From: Streptomyces sp. NRRL S-340
Lineage (GTDB): Bacteria; Actinomycetota; Actinomycetes; Streptomycetales; Streptomycetaceae
Direction of reading: 5' to 3'
NCBI RefSeq assembly: GCF_000720185.1
Contig: NZ_JOIY01000012.1
Span: 91,855 to 155,854, forward strand
Length of the DNA: 64,000 nucleotides
A program made the position numbers and the translations under genes. Below are positions 49,896-58,646 of this stretch, piece after piece. Each line of letters begins with the position of its first letter. The stretch's first letter is position 1. The notes beneath the pieces are model-generated. The model was not told the DNA's origin. It worked only from the letters and a program-made list of their open reading frames with translations, and did no database searches.

Positions 49896-52750
49896 CGTCG
49901 GGAAGCATGGACCAGGTCACGGGAGACCTGGCGCGGGCCGACGGCACGACTCGGGCCTTCGACCCCGTGGCGGTCCTCACGCCTCTGCTGCGGGAGCGCG
50001 ATCGGGCTGGTCACCCTTGGCGCATCACCCGTGATCAGCTGTGGTGCCGGGTGTCGCCGGCCGGCGGGGACCTTCCCGGCCAGGGCTGGAAAATCCATGT
50101 CTCGGCCACTCCGGTGGCCGCCGCGGAAATTCTGGAAAAAGTCGCACCGGTCCTTCTCCGGAACGGACTGGATTTCAAGGTTGCGGCTTCCGCGGATCGC
50201 GTGCGTGAATTGGTTTCCCGGCAATACGACCGGGCTTCCGCGGGGAAATTCATCACGGTCTATCCGCGGGACACGGAGCGCCTTCGGGCCGTAGCGGCCG
50301 AGTTGCACGACGTGACGGCCGGGCTGCCGGGTCCGCGGATCCTGTCGGACCGGCCCTTCCGTCCGGGCAGCCTGGTGCACTACCGGTACGGAGGGTTCCG
50401 GCCGGTCCTGGTCCTCGGTGACAACGGTGTCTACCGGCCGACCCTCGTGGATGCCGAAGGCAGGCGGGTGCCCGACGTGCGCGAGCCGTGGTACACACCG
50501 CCGGCCGGGGTGGCCGACCCCTTCGAGGCGCCCCCCGCGGCCGCGGACGAGGAGCGGCCCGCCTCCGCGGCGCGGGAGGACCGGCCGGCCCGGCCCGTGG
50601 TCATCGGCGACCGCTTCGTCGTGCACGCCGCCCTGCGGCTCAGCACCAAGGGCGGTGTCTTCCGGGCGACGGACCGGCACACGGGCCGCCGTGTCGTCGT
50701 CAAGCAGGGCAGGGCGCACATCGACGCCACCGCGCTGGGCACCGACGTACGCGATCTGCTGCGCAACGAAGGGGAGATGCTCGACCGGCTCGCACCGCTC
50801 GGCCTGACCCCCGAGAAGGTCTCCTTCCTCACCGAGGACGGCCATGTCTTCCTGGTGCAGGAGCAGTTGGACGGCGTTCCGCTCCGGCTCTGGAACCTCC
50901 GGGCCCGCGCGCGCGGCGGGGCACCGGCGCAGCGGACGGTGCTGGACGTGGCCCGGCGGCTGACGGACCTGCTCTCCCGCGTGCACGCGAGCGGTGTGGT
51001 GCTCCGCGATCTGACTCCTGACAACGTTTTCGTGGCTCCGGACGGCGGACTCCGTCTCATCGACCTGGAACTGGCCGCCTGCGCCGGTGTTCCGGCCCCC
51101 GGCGGCGGCACGACGGGCTACGGCGCCCCGGAACAGCTGAACCCGGGCCCCGGCCGCCGTGCCCTGCCCGACCCCTCGGCCGACCTCTACTCGCTGGGCG
51201 CCGTGCTCTTCCTCGTCGTGACGGGCACGGAGCCGCTGCTCGCGCCCGACCGGCCGGCCGAACGGCCCGCGTGGCGCCGTCTGGAGGGCCGGCTCGCCGC
51301 TCTGGCACCGCACAGCCCCGTCGTACGCCGTCTCGCGCCGCTCGTCCTCGGCCTGCTGCACGACGACCCGCGGCGCCGCTGGTCCCTGGAACGCGTGAGG
51401 TCCTTCCTCGCCGACGGTCCGGCCCCCGGCGCCCCCCGCTCCGTGCGCGCCCCGCACGGACCGGCCGCCGCGCCCGGCGCGGACGCGGAGCGCCTGCTCC
51501 GCGACGGCCTGCACCACCTCCTGGACACCCTGCGTCCGGACGACCCCGAACGGCTGTGGCCCGCCGAAGGGTTCGCGGCCACCACCGACCCCTGCAACGT
51601 CTACTACGGCTCGGCCGGGCTGCTCGGGGTGCTGACCCGGGCCGCGCGCACCCACCCGCGGGACGCGCGGCTGCGCGAGACGGTGGGCACCGTGGCCGCC
51701 TGGACGCTGGAGCGCGCCGCGCGCGAGCCCCGGCTGCTGCCCGGACTGCACTTCGGACGGTCCGGTACCGCGTGGGCCCTGCTGGACGCGGGACTGCTGC
51801 TCGCGGACGACTCCGTCGTGGCCGCCGCCCGGGACATGGCACTGCGCGTTCCGGTCACCGGGCCGGTCCCGGACGTCGTCCACGGAACCGCCGGCGCCGG
51901 ACTGGCCCAGGCGCACTTCCTCGCGCGCACCGGGGACGAGCGCTTCCGGGAGCGGACGGCGCGCTGCGCCGACGGGATCCTCGCCGCCGCCGCGGACGAC
52001 CGGACGGGTCCGCGCTGGACGGTGCTCTCGGAGGACGGCCCGGCGGCCCGGCCGGTGGTCCACCACGGGTTCGCGCACGGTGCGGCCGGCATCGGCACGT
52101 TCCTCCTCGAAGCGTTCCGGGCCGTCGGCGACGCCCGGTACCTGGCCACCGCCGTACGGGCGGGTGACGCCTTGGCCGAGGCCGCCGTCGAGGACCGGGG
52201 CGCGCTGCGCTGGACGGCGGGTCCCGACGACACCGTGGCCCTGACCAACTGGTGCAGCGGTTCCTCCGGCGTGGGCACTTTCCTGCTGCGGCTGTGGCAG
52301 GTCACCGGCGACCCCCGTCACCTGCGGGCGGCGCGCGGCGCGGCCGAGGCCGTGCACGCCGACCGCTGGATGCTGCCGCCCGCCGCCTGCCACGGCGTCT
52401 CGGGCAACGCGGAACTGCTGCTGGACCTCGCGGACGCCACGGGTGAGAGCCGCCACCGCCGGCGCGCGCACCAGGCCGTGGAGGCGGTCCTGAGCCGCAC
52501 GGCCCTGCGTGACGGGCTGCTGCTGCCCGCCGACGACACCCTGCGCGGGGTGAGCACCGGCCACCACACCGGTCTGGGCGGCGTCCTCGGCTTCCTGCTG
52601 CGGCTCCTGCGCGGCGGCCCGCGCGCCTGGCTGCCCGACACCCTCGCGGCGGCCCCTTCGACCGCGGTACGCGCACCAGGGCGCGGACCGTGTGACGTCC
52701 CGCTCCCGACCGGGGAGTCCGGGACCCTCACGAAAGGAGATCGGACATGA
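49892..52750 (+). CDS. lanL: Class IV lanthionine synthetase LanL
   Basis: 952 residues from GTG 49892, 7 nt after GGAGG. Three domains in order. A lyase domain (~1-215; GQGWKIHVSATPVAAAEIL, KFITVYPRD). A Ser/Thr-kinase-like domain (~235-480) with Lys271 in VVVKQG, Asp373 and Asn378 in LRDLTPDN and a DLE (Asp391) in place of DFG. A LanC cyclase domain (~540-930) with zinc ligands Cys788 in TNWCSGSSG and Cys833-His834 in PAACHGVSG. The intact zinc site separates it from class III LanKC. It phosphorylates and dehydrates Thr/Ser and closes thioether rings. The precursor gene overlaps its stop. Confidence 0.94.
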   Translation: MTSGSMDQVTGDLARADGTTRAFDPVAVLTPLLRERDRAGHPWRITRDQLWCRVSPAGGDLPGQGWKIHVSATPVAAAEILEKVAPVLLRNGLDFKVAASADRVRELVSRQYDRASAGKFITVYPRDTERLRAVAAELHDVTAGLPGPRILSDRPFRPGSLVHYRYGGFRPVLVLGDNGVYRPTLVDAEGRRVPDVREPWYTPPAGVADPFEAPPAAADEERPASAAREDRPARPVVIGDRFVVHAALRLSTKGGVFRATDRHTGRRVVVKQGRAHIDATALGTDVRDLLRNEGEMLDRLAPLGLTPEKVSFLTEDGHVFLVQEQLDGVPLRLWNLRARARGGAPAQRTVLDVARRLTDLLSRVHASGVVLRDLTPDNVFVAPDGGLRLIDLELAACAGVPAPGGGTTGYGAPEQLNPGPGRRALPDPSADLYSLGAVLFLVVTGTEPLLAPDRPAERPAWRRLEGRLAALAPHSPVVRRLAPLVLGLLHDDPRRRWSLERVRSFLADGPAPGAPRSVRAPHGPAAAPGADAERLLRDGLHHLLDTLRPDDPERLWPAEGFAATTDPCNVYYGSAGLLGVLTRAARTHPRDARLRETVGTVAAWTLERAAREPRLLPGLHFGRSGTAWALLDAGLLLADDSVVAAARDMALRVPVTGPVPDVVHGTAGAGLAQAHFLARTGDERFRERTARCADGILAAAADDRTGPRWTVLSEDGPAARPVVHHGFAHGAAGIGTFLLEAFRAVGDARYLATAVRAGDALAEAAVEDRGALRWTAGPDDTVALTNWCSGSSGVGTFLLRLWQVTGDPRHLRAARGAAEAVHADRWMLPPAACHGVSGNAELLLDLADATGESRHRRRAHQAVEAVLSRTALRDGLLLPADDTLRGVSTGHHTGLGGVLGFLLRLLRGGPRAWLPDTLAAAPSTAVRAPGRGPCDVPLPTGESGTLTKGDRT

Positions 52751-52863
52751 CCGACAACCTCGACGAGCTGCAGCGCATGCCCCAGGAGACCGCCGCCGAG
52801 GAGGACACCCCGTGCATCCCCCGGGCCGCGGCCCAGGTCCCCACCTTCACGACGGTGTGCTGA
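52747..52863 (+). CDS. Class IV lanthipeptide precursor
   Basis: 38 residues from ATG 52747, an ATGA overlap with lanL, with AAAGGAG 8 nt upstream. The leader carries L-D-E-L-Q-R-M, matching the LxxLQ-type recognition helix of class III/IV leaders. An acidic stretch (AAEEDTP) leads into a core CIPRAAAQVPTFTTVC. Only two cysteines (23 and 38) exist, and no serine anywhere; dehydratable residues after the leader are Thr21, 33, 35 and 36. The tight gene coupling and the box make the assignment good. The ring pattern is uncertain. A 17-bp hairpin terminator follows. Confidence 0.85.
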   Translation: MTDNLDELQRMPQETAAEEDTPCIPRAAAQVPTFTTVC

Positions 52864-53230
52864 GCGTCCTCTCCGGGCGCCGCTGACCGGGCGGCCCGTA
52901 CCGGCCACGGCCGGTACGGGCCGCCGTCAGGCGCAGGGGCGGGGAGAACGGTCGCCCGGATCGGGGGCCGGACGCCGCGCCCCCGCACCTCCCGGGCCCC
53001 CGCGGCGAGGCACCGGGCCAGGAAGCGGACCGCGCGGCCGGCCGCGAACCGGGGCGTCCATGGCTCCCTCGGCCTCCGGGGAAGGACGGCTGAAAGCCGA
53101 AAGAGCGGTCATGCTCCGGGCCAGGCGTTGTTCACGGGCAGGCCTTTGCGACCAGGCCTTTCCCGTCGGCGGCCTGCTCCACCGGCAGCGCAGTCACATC
53201 CCGGGGCGGGGTCCCGCCCGGGCGGTGGAG
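52864..53230. other. Intergenic region, 367 bp
   Basis: It begins with the strong terminator of the class IV locus (52890-52925). The rest lies between the precursor gene and the convergent DUF523 gene. Short frames exist on both strands but have no ribosome binding site or family resemblance. A second GC-rich inverted segment (GGGGCGGGGTCCCGCCC around 53202-53218) may terminate DUF523. Confidence 0.45.
52890..52925. terminator. Terminator of the class IV lanthipeptide operon
   Basis: GGCGGCCCGTACCGGCC and GGCCGGTACGGGCCGCC are perfect 17-bp complements around AC, 26 bp after the precursor stop. Confidence 0.9.
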
Positions 53231-53680
53231 TCACACTCCGGGGGCGGGCCGTACGGTGATGCCGTTGCGCTCCAGCAGGGCCGCCGTGACGCCGTCTCCC
53301 GGCACCGGTTCCCCGGCGAACGAGCCGTCGTACACCGTGCCGCGTCCGCACGACGGGCTGCGCGGCATCAGGAGTGCCTCGGTGCAGCCGGCGTGCCGGG
53401 CCGCCGCGAGGGCGCGCCGGGCACCGGCCACGAACTGCTCCGTCACGTCCCGTCCGGTGTCCTCCACCACCCGCGCCGTGCCGTCGAGCACGGCGTGTCC
53501 GTCGCCGCCCACCAGCTCCGCCGGCCGCCGCGGTGTCGCGAGTCCGCCCGCGACCCCCGGGCAGAAGGAGACGACGTGGCGGCCGGCCACCGCCTCCTCG
53601 GCCGCGGCCGACGCCTTGTGACGCCCGTCGAACCGGCAGGGCACCCCGCGCAGACACGTGCTGACCAGGATCGCTTCCAT
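53231..53680 (-). CDS. DUF523 family protein
   Basis: 149 residues from ATG 53680. The DUF523 signature is at the start (ILVSTCLRGVPCRFDGRHK) with the paired cysteines, followed by VSFCPGVAGGLATPRRPAEL and LLMPRSPSCGRGTVYDGSF. The four conserved cysteines (positions 9, 15, 40 and in SPSCG) suggest metal or iron-sulfur binding. The family is widespread and uncharacterised; some members are fused to DUF1722. Copy B of the dispersed repeat lies directly upstream. No operon partner is visible. Confidence 0.9.
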   Translation of the reverse strand: MEAILVSTCLRGVPCRFDGRHKASAAAEEAVAGRHVVSFCPGVAGGLATPRRPAELVGGDGHAVLDGTARVVEDTGRDVTEQFVAGARRALAAARHAGCTEALLMPRSPSCGRGTVYDGSFAGEPVPGDGVTAALLERNGITVRPAPGV

Positions 53681-53689
53681 GCCGTCAGC

Positions 53690-53767
53690 CTAGTGCTGTC
53701 GTCGCACGCCCCTCGCATGCCCCTCGCATGCCCCTCGTCCGCCCGGAGGGCGGCTCTCGCGGCGTCA
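53690..53767 (-). repeat. Dispersed repeat, copy B
   Basis: Read on the minus strand it starts TGACGCCGCGAGAGCCGCCC, goes on TCCGGGCGGACGAGGGG, and ends GCGACGACAGCACTAG. Compared with copy A (41491-41547) it carries an extra segment made of a tandem 11-bp unit (GGGGCATGCGA-like, two to three copies). It ends about 10 bp before the DUF523 start codon. Confidence 0.75.
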
Positions 53768-53940
53768 GATGCGTACTCCAGGGGCCGCAGCTCTAAGAGA
53801 GCGGCGGAGTGCCGGGCACTCACCCTCGTACCGGGCGCCCGTTCGCGTGGAATAGTGGAGGGGTGGGAGCCGGGCCCCGGTCCGGCGACCGGCCACGGCC
53901 GGATGTCCGGCCCCGCGGCGGCCGCAGGGTGGTGGTGCCT

Positions 53941-56187
53941 ATGTGCGACGACTCCGCCTCGAACGGTGTCCCTGACGGCAAGGGCTCCGCCGCCGCAGCA
54001 GCCCGGCAGGGGCTCCAGGAGCTGGGCGTGTGCCTGTCCGGCGTGGTGTCGGGACTCGGCGCGTACGGCGGCGGGGTGTACCTGCTCGATCCGGCCGGGG
54101 ACGCCCTGGTGCTGTCCGTGTACACCGGGCTGCCCCCGCAGTTCGCCGGGCCCTGGCGCCGGATCCGCCTGGACGCGCCGGTCGGGGCGGCCGAGGCGGC
54201 CCGCGAGCGGAAGCTGGTGTGGGTGGCCGACGCCCAGGAGATGGCCCGCCGCTATCCGCGGACGGCGCTGCTCCTGCCGTACCGCCTCGCGTTCGCCTGC
54301 CTGCCCGTCTCGGCCGCCGGCGCGGTGCACGGCACGCTCTTCGTGAACTGGGCCGGATCCCGCCCGCAGCGGCTCGAGCGCACGGAGCGTGACCGGCTGG
54401 AGGCGGCCGCCTCGGCGCTCGGCCGGGTCCTCGCGCACGCCGCGGGCACCGGGCTTCCGGTCCGTCCGGCGTCGGAGCCCCTGGTGCTGCCCGGCCCCGC
54501 GCCCGCCACGGGCGGGCTCCTGGAGGGCTCGGCGCTGGCGCGCCTGCCGGAAGGGGTGTGCGTGCTGGGCGTCGACGGCCGCGTCCTGCTCGCCACTCCG
54601 GCCGCCGCCGCCCTGCTGGACGCGTCCCGGGACGACCTGGTGGGCCGGGTGCTGTGGCGGGCACTGCCGTGGCTGGATCATCCGGTGTACGAGGAGCGGT
54701 ACCGCGCGGCGGCGATGAGCCGGCAGCCGACCGCGTTCACGGTGCTGTGCCCGCCGGACCGCTGGCTGTGCTTCCAGCTCTACCCGGACGCCTCCGGCAT
54801 CACGGTGCGCATCACCGACGCCGGCCCCGACCCCCGTCCGGCCGGCCCGCCCCACGCGGCGGTGCCGATCCACCGCCCGGGCGGGACCCCGGCGCCCGCG
54901 CGCCTGGACGGCGTCTACCACGTGCTGCACCTGGTGGGCGCCCTGGCCAACGCGACGGGCGTACGGGACGTGGTGCGTCTGGTCGCCGAGGAGATGCTGC
55001 CCGTCTTCGGCGCCGCCCGCGCGGTCCTCCTGGCCCTGGAGGGGGACGGACGGCTGCGCGTGATCGGCGCGCACGGCTACCCGTCCGACGTCCTGGGGCG
55101 CATCGACCGGCCGCCCGCGGGCGCCGAGACCCCTGGCACCCGGGCCCTGGCCACGGGCGCGCCGCTCTTCCTGGAGAGCCGCCACGAGATGGCCCGGCTC
55201 TATCCGCGGCACGCGGCGCTCGGCCACGGTTGCGCCTGGGCGGTGCTGCCGCTGCTCGCTGCCGACCGGGACGTCGGCGCCTGTGTCCTGGCGTACGACC
55301 GGCCCCGCCGCTTCCTGCCCGAGGAGCGCGCCACGCTCACCGCCCTGGCCGGTCTCATCGCCCAGGCGCTGGCACGGGCCCGCCGCTACGACGACGCCAG
55401 CGGCCTCGCCCGCGACCTGCAGGACGCCCTCCTGCCCCGCCGGCTGCCGCGGATCCACGGCCTGGAGACCGCGGTCCGCTATCTGCCGGCGGCCGAGGGC
55501 ATGTCCGTGGGCGGCGACTTCTACGACCTCATCGCCCTCGGCCACCACCGGGCCGCCGCCGTCATCGGCGACATCCAGGGGCACAACGGGCCGGCCGCCG
55601 CGCTGATGGGCCAGATCCGCACGGCGGTGCGCGCCCACGCGGCGAGCGGCGCCGATCCCCGCCGGGTCCTGGCCCTCACCAACCGGCTGCTCACCGCGCT
55701 CGACACCGAACTGCTGGCCAGCGCGGTGTACTTGCGCCTGGACCCGCGCCGCCACCGCGTCCTCCTCGCGCGGGCCGGGCATCCCCACCCGCTGCTGCGC
55801 CATCCGGACGGCCGGGTCGAGGCCCTGGACCTGCCGGGCGGTCTCCTGCTCGGCATCGACCCGCGGGCCGCCTACCCGCACGTGCGGCTGTGCCTGCCCG
55901 AAGGAGCCGTCCTCGCCCTGTACACGGACGGGCTCACGGAGCTGCCCGGCACCGATCCCGACCGGGCGCTGGCCACGCTGGCCGACCGTCTCGCCGCCGC
56001 CGGGACGCCGGGCGCACCGCTCGACGAGATCGCCGATGCCCTGCTGCGGGACCACCGCCCGGGAGCCGACGACACGACCCTCCTGCTGCTCCGGGCCACG
56101 CACCGTGCCCCCGGTCCGCCGCCGCGGGCGCCCGGGAGGCACCGGCGGGCCGTGCGGGAACAGGAGGGCACCGCTCCCGACGAGTGA
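53941..56187 (+). CDS. SpoIIE-type protein phosphatase with GAF and PAS domains
   Basis: 748 residues from ATG 53941 (MCDDSASNG); GTG codons at 53929-53935 are alternatives. Domains: an N-terminal GAF (~25-170; GGGVYLLDPAGDALVLSVY), a PAS-like region (~200-290; LPEGVCVLGVDGRVLLATPA), a second GAF (~330-490; NATGVRDVVRLVAEEML) and a C-terminal PP2C/SpoIIE phosphatase (~495-725; ALLPRRLPRIHGLETAVRY, MSVGGDFYDLIALG, VIGDIQGHNGPAA, LALYTDGLTELPG). It would dephosphorylate an anti-anti-sigma factor in response to a GAF/PAS signal. It has no kinase domain, unlike the phosphatase at 17937-20579. Confidence 0.9.
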   Translation: MCDDSASNGVPDGKGSAAAAARQGLQELGVCLSGVVSGLGAYGGGVYLLDPAGDALVLSVYTGLPPQFAGPWRRIRLDAPVGAAEAARERKLVWVADAQEMARRYPRTALLLPYRLAFACLPVSAAGAVHGTLFVNWAGSRPQRLERTERDRLEAAASALGRVLAHAAGTGLPVRPASEPLVLPGPAPATGGLLEGSALARLPEGVCVLGVDGRVLLATPAAAALLDASRDDLVGRVLWRALPWLDHPVYEERYRAAAMSRQPTAFTVLCPPDRWLCFQLYPDASGITVRITDAGPDPRPAGPPHAAVPIHRPGGTPAPARLDGVYHVLHLVGALANATGVRDVVRLVAEEMLPVFGAARAVLLALEGDGRLRVIGAHGYPSDVLGRIDRPPAGAETPGTRALATGAPLFLESRHEMARLYPRHAALGHGCAWAVLPLLAADRDVGACVLAYDRPRRFLPEERATLTALAGLIAQALARARRYDDASGLARDLQDALLPRRLPRIHGLETAVRYLPAAEGMSVGGDFYDLIALGHHRAAAVIGDIQGHNGPAAALMGQIRTAVRAHAASGADPRRVLALTNRLLTALDTELLASAVYLRLDPRRHRVLLARAGHPHPLLRHPDGRVEALDLPGGLLLGIDPRAAYPHVRLCLPEGAVLALYTDGLTELPGTDPDRALATLADRLAAAGTPGAPLDEIADALLRDHRPGADDTTLLLLRATHRAPGPPPRAPGRHRRAVREQEGTAPDE

Positions 56188-56242
56188 GGGTCCGCAGCGC
56201 ACCCGCGCGCGGGCGGGTGTTCTCGCCCCCGCGGTGCGCGCC

Positions 56243-56848
56243 TCAGCCCTCCCGTACGCGCCGTGCCGTGGCGAGCAGGCCCTCCAGGGCGAGTTCGAAG
56301 GCCTGGTCGGTGCGGCTGCCGCGGACCGCGCCCAGTGCCTCGGCCAGACGCGGGGTGGCGGAGGCGTCGGCGATCTCCCACATGGCCTCCGGTGCGGCGA
56401 GGTCGAGCGCGGACCCGAGGACGACGTTCTCCAGGGCGGTGATGACCCGCATGACGTCGGCGGCGGCGAAGCCCGCTTCGAGCAGGAGGGCGACGGCCCG
56501 TTCGTACTGGGCCAGTACCCGGGGGGCGCGCACCGGGTTGGCCATGAGCAGGGGGATGGCCCTCGGGTGCGCGGCGAAGGCGGCGCGGTAGGAGCGGGCC
56601 CAGCCCGCGAGGGCGGCGTCCCAGGGCCGCGCGTCGAGGGTCGCGGTGTCGATGGCCTCGGCGATCCGCTCGCGCACCAGCTCCACGATCCCGTCCCGGC
56701 CGTCGACATGGTGGTACACGGAGCCGGTCTGCACCCCGAGGCGCCGGGCGATCTGCGGGACGCTGAACTCGCCCTGCTCGTCGAGGAGTCCGAGTGCGGT
56801 CGCGGTGATGCGCTCCTGGTCGAGCAGAGCCGTGCGCGGGCGCCCCAT
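56243..56848 (-). CDS. TetR-family transcriptional regulator
   Basis: 201 residues from ATG 56848 behind GGGGGAAG. The HTH is MGRPRTALLDQERITATALG, EFSVPQIARRLGVQTGSVYH and HVDGRDGIVELV. The C-terminal ligand/dimer domain resembles the TetR_C form with WARSYRAAFAAHPRAIPLLM. It is divergent from the APC permease gene at 57003 with ~150 bp between, including a CCGTACGAACGG-like partial palindrome near 56879-56891 that may be its operator. The permease and amidohydrolase are its likely targets. Confidence 0.9.
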   Translation of the reverse strand: MGRPRTALLDQERITATALGLLDEQGEFSVPQIARRLGVQTGSVYHHVDGRDGIVELVRERIAEAIDTATLDARPWDAALAGWARSYRAAFAAHPRAIPLLMANPVRAPRVLAQYERAVALLLEAGFAAADVMRVITALENVVLGSALDLAAPEAMWEIADASATPRLAEALGAVRGSRTDQAFELALEGLLATARRVREG

Positions 56849-57002
56849 GGCGTGCTTCCCCCTTCGAGGGTCTTCCCATCCGTACGAACGGAAGGTTACA
56901 TTGCGGAAACCGAAAGCCTTTAGATTTACGGCTCCGGAGATCCCGCACGCCTGCCGTCCGCCGTCATCCCTCCGCGCCCGCCGCCAGAAGGGCTCTTTCC
57001 CC

Positions 57003-58499
57003 ATGCCCGTCACCACCCCCAGCCCCCGCCCCTCCGAGAGCGCCGCTCCCCCGGCCCCGACCCTGCGCCCGGGGTCGCTCGGCACCACCGACATCGCCTT
57101 CTTCGTGGTGTCCGCCGCCGCACCGCTCACGGTCATGGCCGGGGTCGCTCCGCTCGCCATCATGCTCGGCGGGATCGGCGCCCCGGTCGGCTATCTCCTC
57201 GCCGGGATCACCCTGGCCGTCTTCGCCGTCGGCTTCACCACCATGAGCCGTCACGTCCGGGGCGCGGGCGCCTTCTACGCGTACATCACCCGCGGGCTCG
57301 GCCGCCGCGTCGGCATCGGCGCCGCGCTGCTGGCCCTGCTCGGCTACAACGGCATGGAGATCGGCGTGTACGGGCTCCTCGGCACCGCCACGCAGGACAC
57401 CGTGCACGCGCTGGCCGGCGGCCACGTCCCCTGGCTGCCGGTCTCCCTCGCGGGCCTGCTGGTCATCGGCTACGGCGGCTACCGGTCCATCGACTTCGGC
57501 GCCAGGCTCCTCGGCGTCCTGCTCACCGCCGAGACCGGCATCCTGGTCCTCCTCGCCGTCGGCGTACTGGCCAGGGGCGGGGCGCACGGACTGTCGGCGG
57601 CCTCCTTCGCCCCGGGCCACGTACTGGTGCCGGGCATGGCCGCGGTGCTGGCCTTCGCGTTCGCGGCGTTCACCGGCTTCGAGTCGACCGTCATCTACCG
57701 CCGCGAGGCCCGCGACCCCGCGCGCACGGTCCCGCGCGCCACCTACCTCGCCGTCGGATTCCTCGGCCTGTTCTACGCGTTCGTCGTCTGGATCGCGATC
57801 CAGGCCTTCGGCGACGCCCAGGTCGTGCGGGCCGCGGGCGGCGACCCCGCCGGACTGTTCTTCTCCGCGATCACGACGTACGTGGGCGGCTGGGCCGCCG
57901 ACGCCATGCACGTGCTCATCGTGACCAGCGTCCTGGCTTCCCTGCTCGCCTTCCACAACGCCATCAACCGCTACGGGCTCGCCCTCGCCGAGGAAGGCGT
58001 CCTGCCCAGGGCACTGGCCCGCGTCCATCCGCGCCACCGCTCCCCGTACGTCACCGGGGCCGTCCAGACCGTGCTGGGCGCCGCCGTCGTCCTCGTCTTC
58101 GCGGCCGCCGGCGCGGACCCGTACCAGCAGTTGCTGCTGTGGGTGAACACGCCCGGCATGCTCGGTCTGCTGGTGCTGCAACTGCTGGCCGCGCTGGCCG
58201 TTCCGCTGTACTTCCGGCGGGTGAGGCACCGCGAGGGCGTCCTGCGCACGGTGGTCGCGCCCGTGACCGCCGCCGTGCTCCTGGCCACCGCCATCGTGCT
58301 GGTCGTCGCGCACCTCGACCTGTTCACCGGTGCCTCCACGACGGTGAACACCGTCCTGGCGGCCGTCGTCCCGCTCGTCTTCCTCGCCGGCCTCCCGCTC
58401 GCCCGGTGGCTGCGCCGCAACCGGCCCGCCGTCTACGAACGGTTCGCCGCGGAACCGGCCGCGGAACCGGCCGGCGCCCCCGCGCCCGCCACCCTCTGA
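57003..58499 (+). CDS. APC-family amino acid/amine permease
   Basis: 498 residues from ATG 57003, with AGAAGGG upstream. About 12 hydrophobic segments follow a proline-rich N terminus. The APC core motif is SLGTTDIAFFVVSAAAPLTV, and the substrate-binding helices include RHVRGAGAFYAYITRGLGRR, FAFAAFTGFESTVIYRREAR and SLLAFHNAINRYGLALAEEG. The F-x-G-F-E-S motif is typical of amino acid or polyamine permeases. It is followed by an amidohydrolase gene, so the substrate may be an N-acyl amino acid or cyclic amide. That is inference. Confidence 0.9.
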   Translation: MPVTTPSPRPSESAAPPAPTLRPGSLGTTDIAFFVVSAAAPLTVMAGVAPLAIMLGGIGAPVGYLLAGITLAVFAVGFTTMSRHVRGAGAFYAYITRGLGRRVGIGAALLALLGYNGMEIGVYGLLGTATQDTVHALAGGHVPWLPVSLAGLLVIGYGGYRSIDFGARLLGVLLTAETGILVLLAVGVLARGGAHGLSAASFAPGHVLVPGMAAVLAFAFAAFTGFESTVIYRREARDPARTVPRATYLAVGFLGLFYAFVVWIAIQAFGDAQVVRAAGGDPAGLFFSAITTYVGGWAADAMHVLIVTSVLASLLAFHNAINRYGLALAEEGVLPRALARVHPRHRSPYVTGAVQTVLGAAVVLVFAAAGADPYQQLLLWVNTPGMLGLLVLQLLAALAVPLYFRRVRHREGVLRTVVAPVTAAVLLATAIVLVVAHLDLFTGASTTVNTVLAAVVPLVFLAGLPLARWLRRNRPAVYERFAAEPAAEPAGAPAPATL

Positions 58500-58646
58500 G
58501 CGGCCCCCCGGGCGGTCCTCCGAGCCACCCCCTGGCCGGACCCGGGGCGTCAACCACCTCGCTCCCGGCCGGGGTTACGGCCGACCCCCCTTCCAACCCG
58601 TTTCTCCCCGACCAGTGTCCCGCCGACCAGACCAGGAGCCCTCCGC

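Noticed and set aside
49892..52750. Class III LanKC instead of class IV LanL.
   Set aside because: The cyclase domain keeps all three zinc ligands (Cys788, Cys833, His834), which class III enzymes lack.
52927..53112. 61-codon minus-strand frame (MTALSAFSRP) as a further peptide gene near the class IV locus.
   Set aside because: Only a badly spaced GGAG lies upstream, the composition is Pro/Arg-rich, and it has no leader motif or cysteine pattern.
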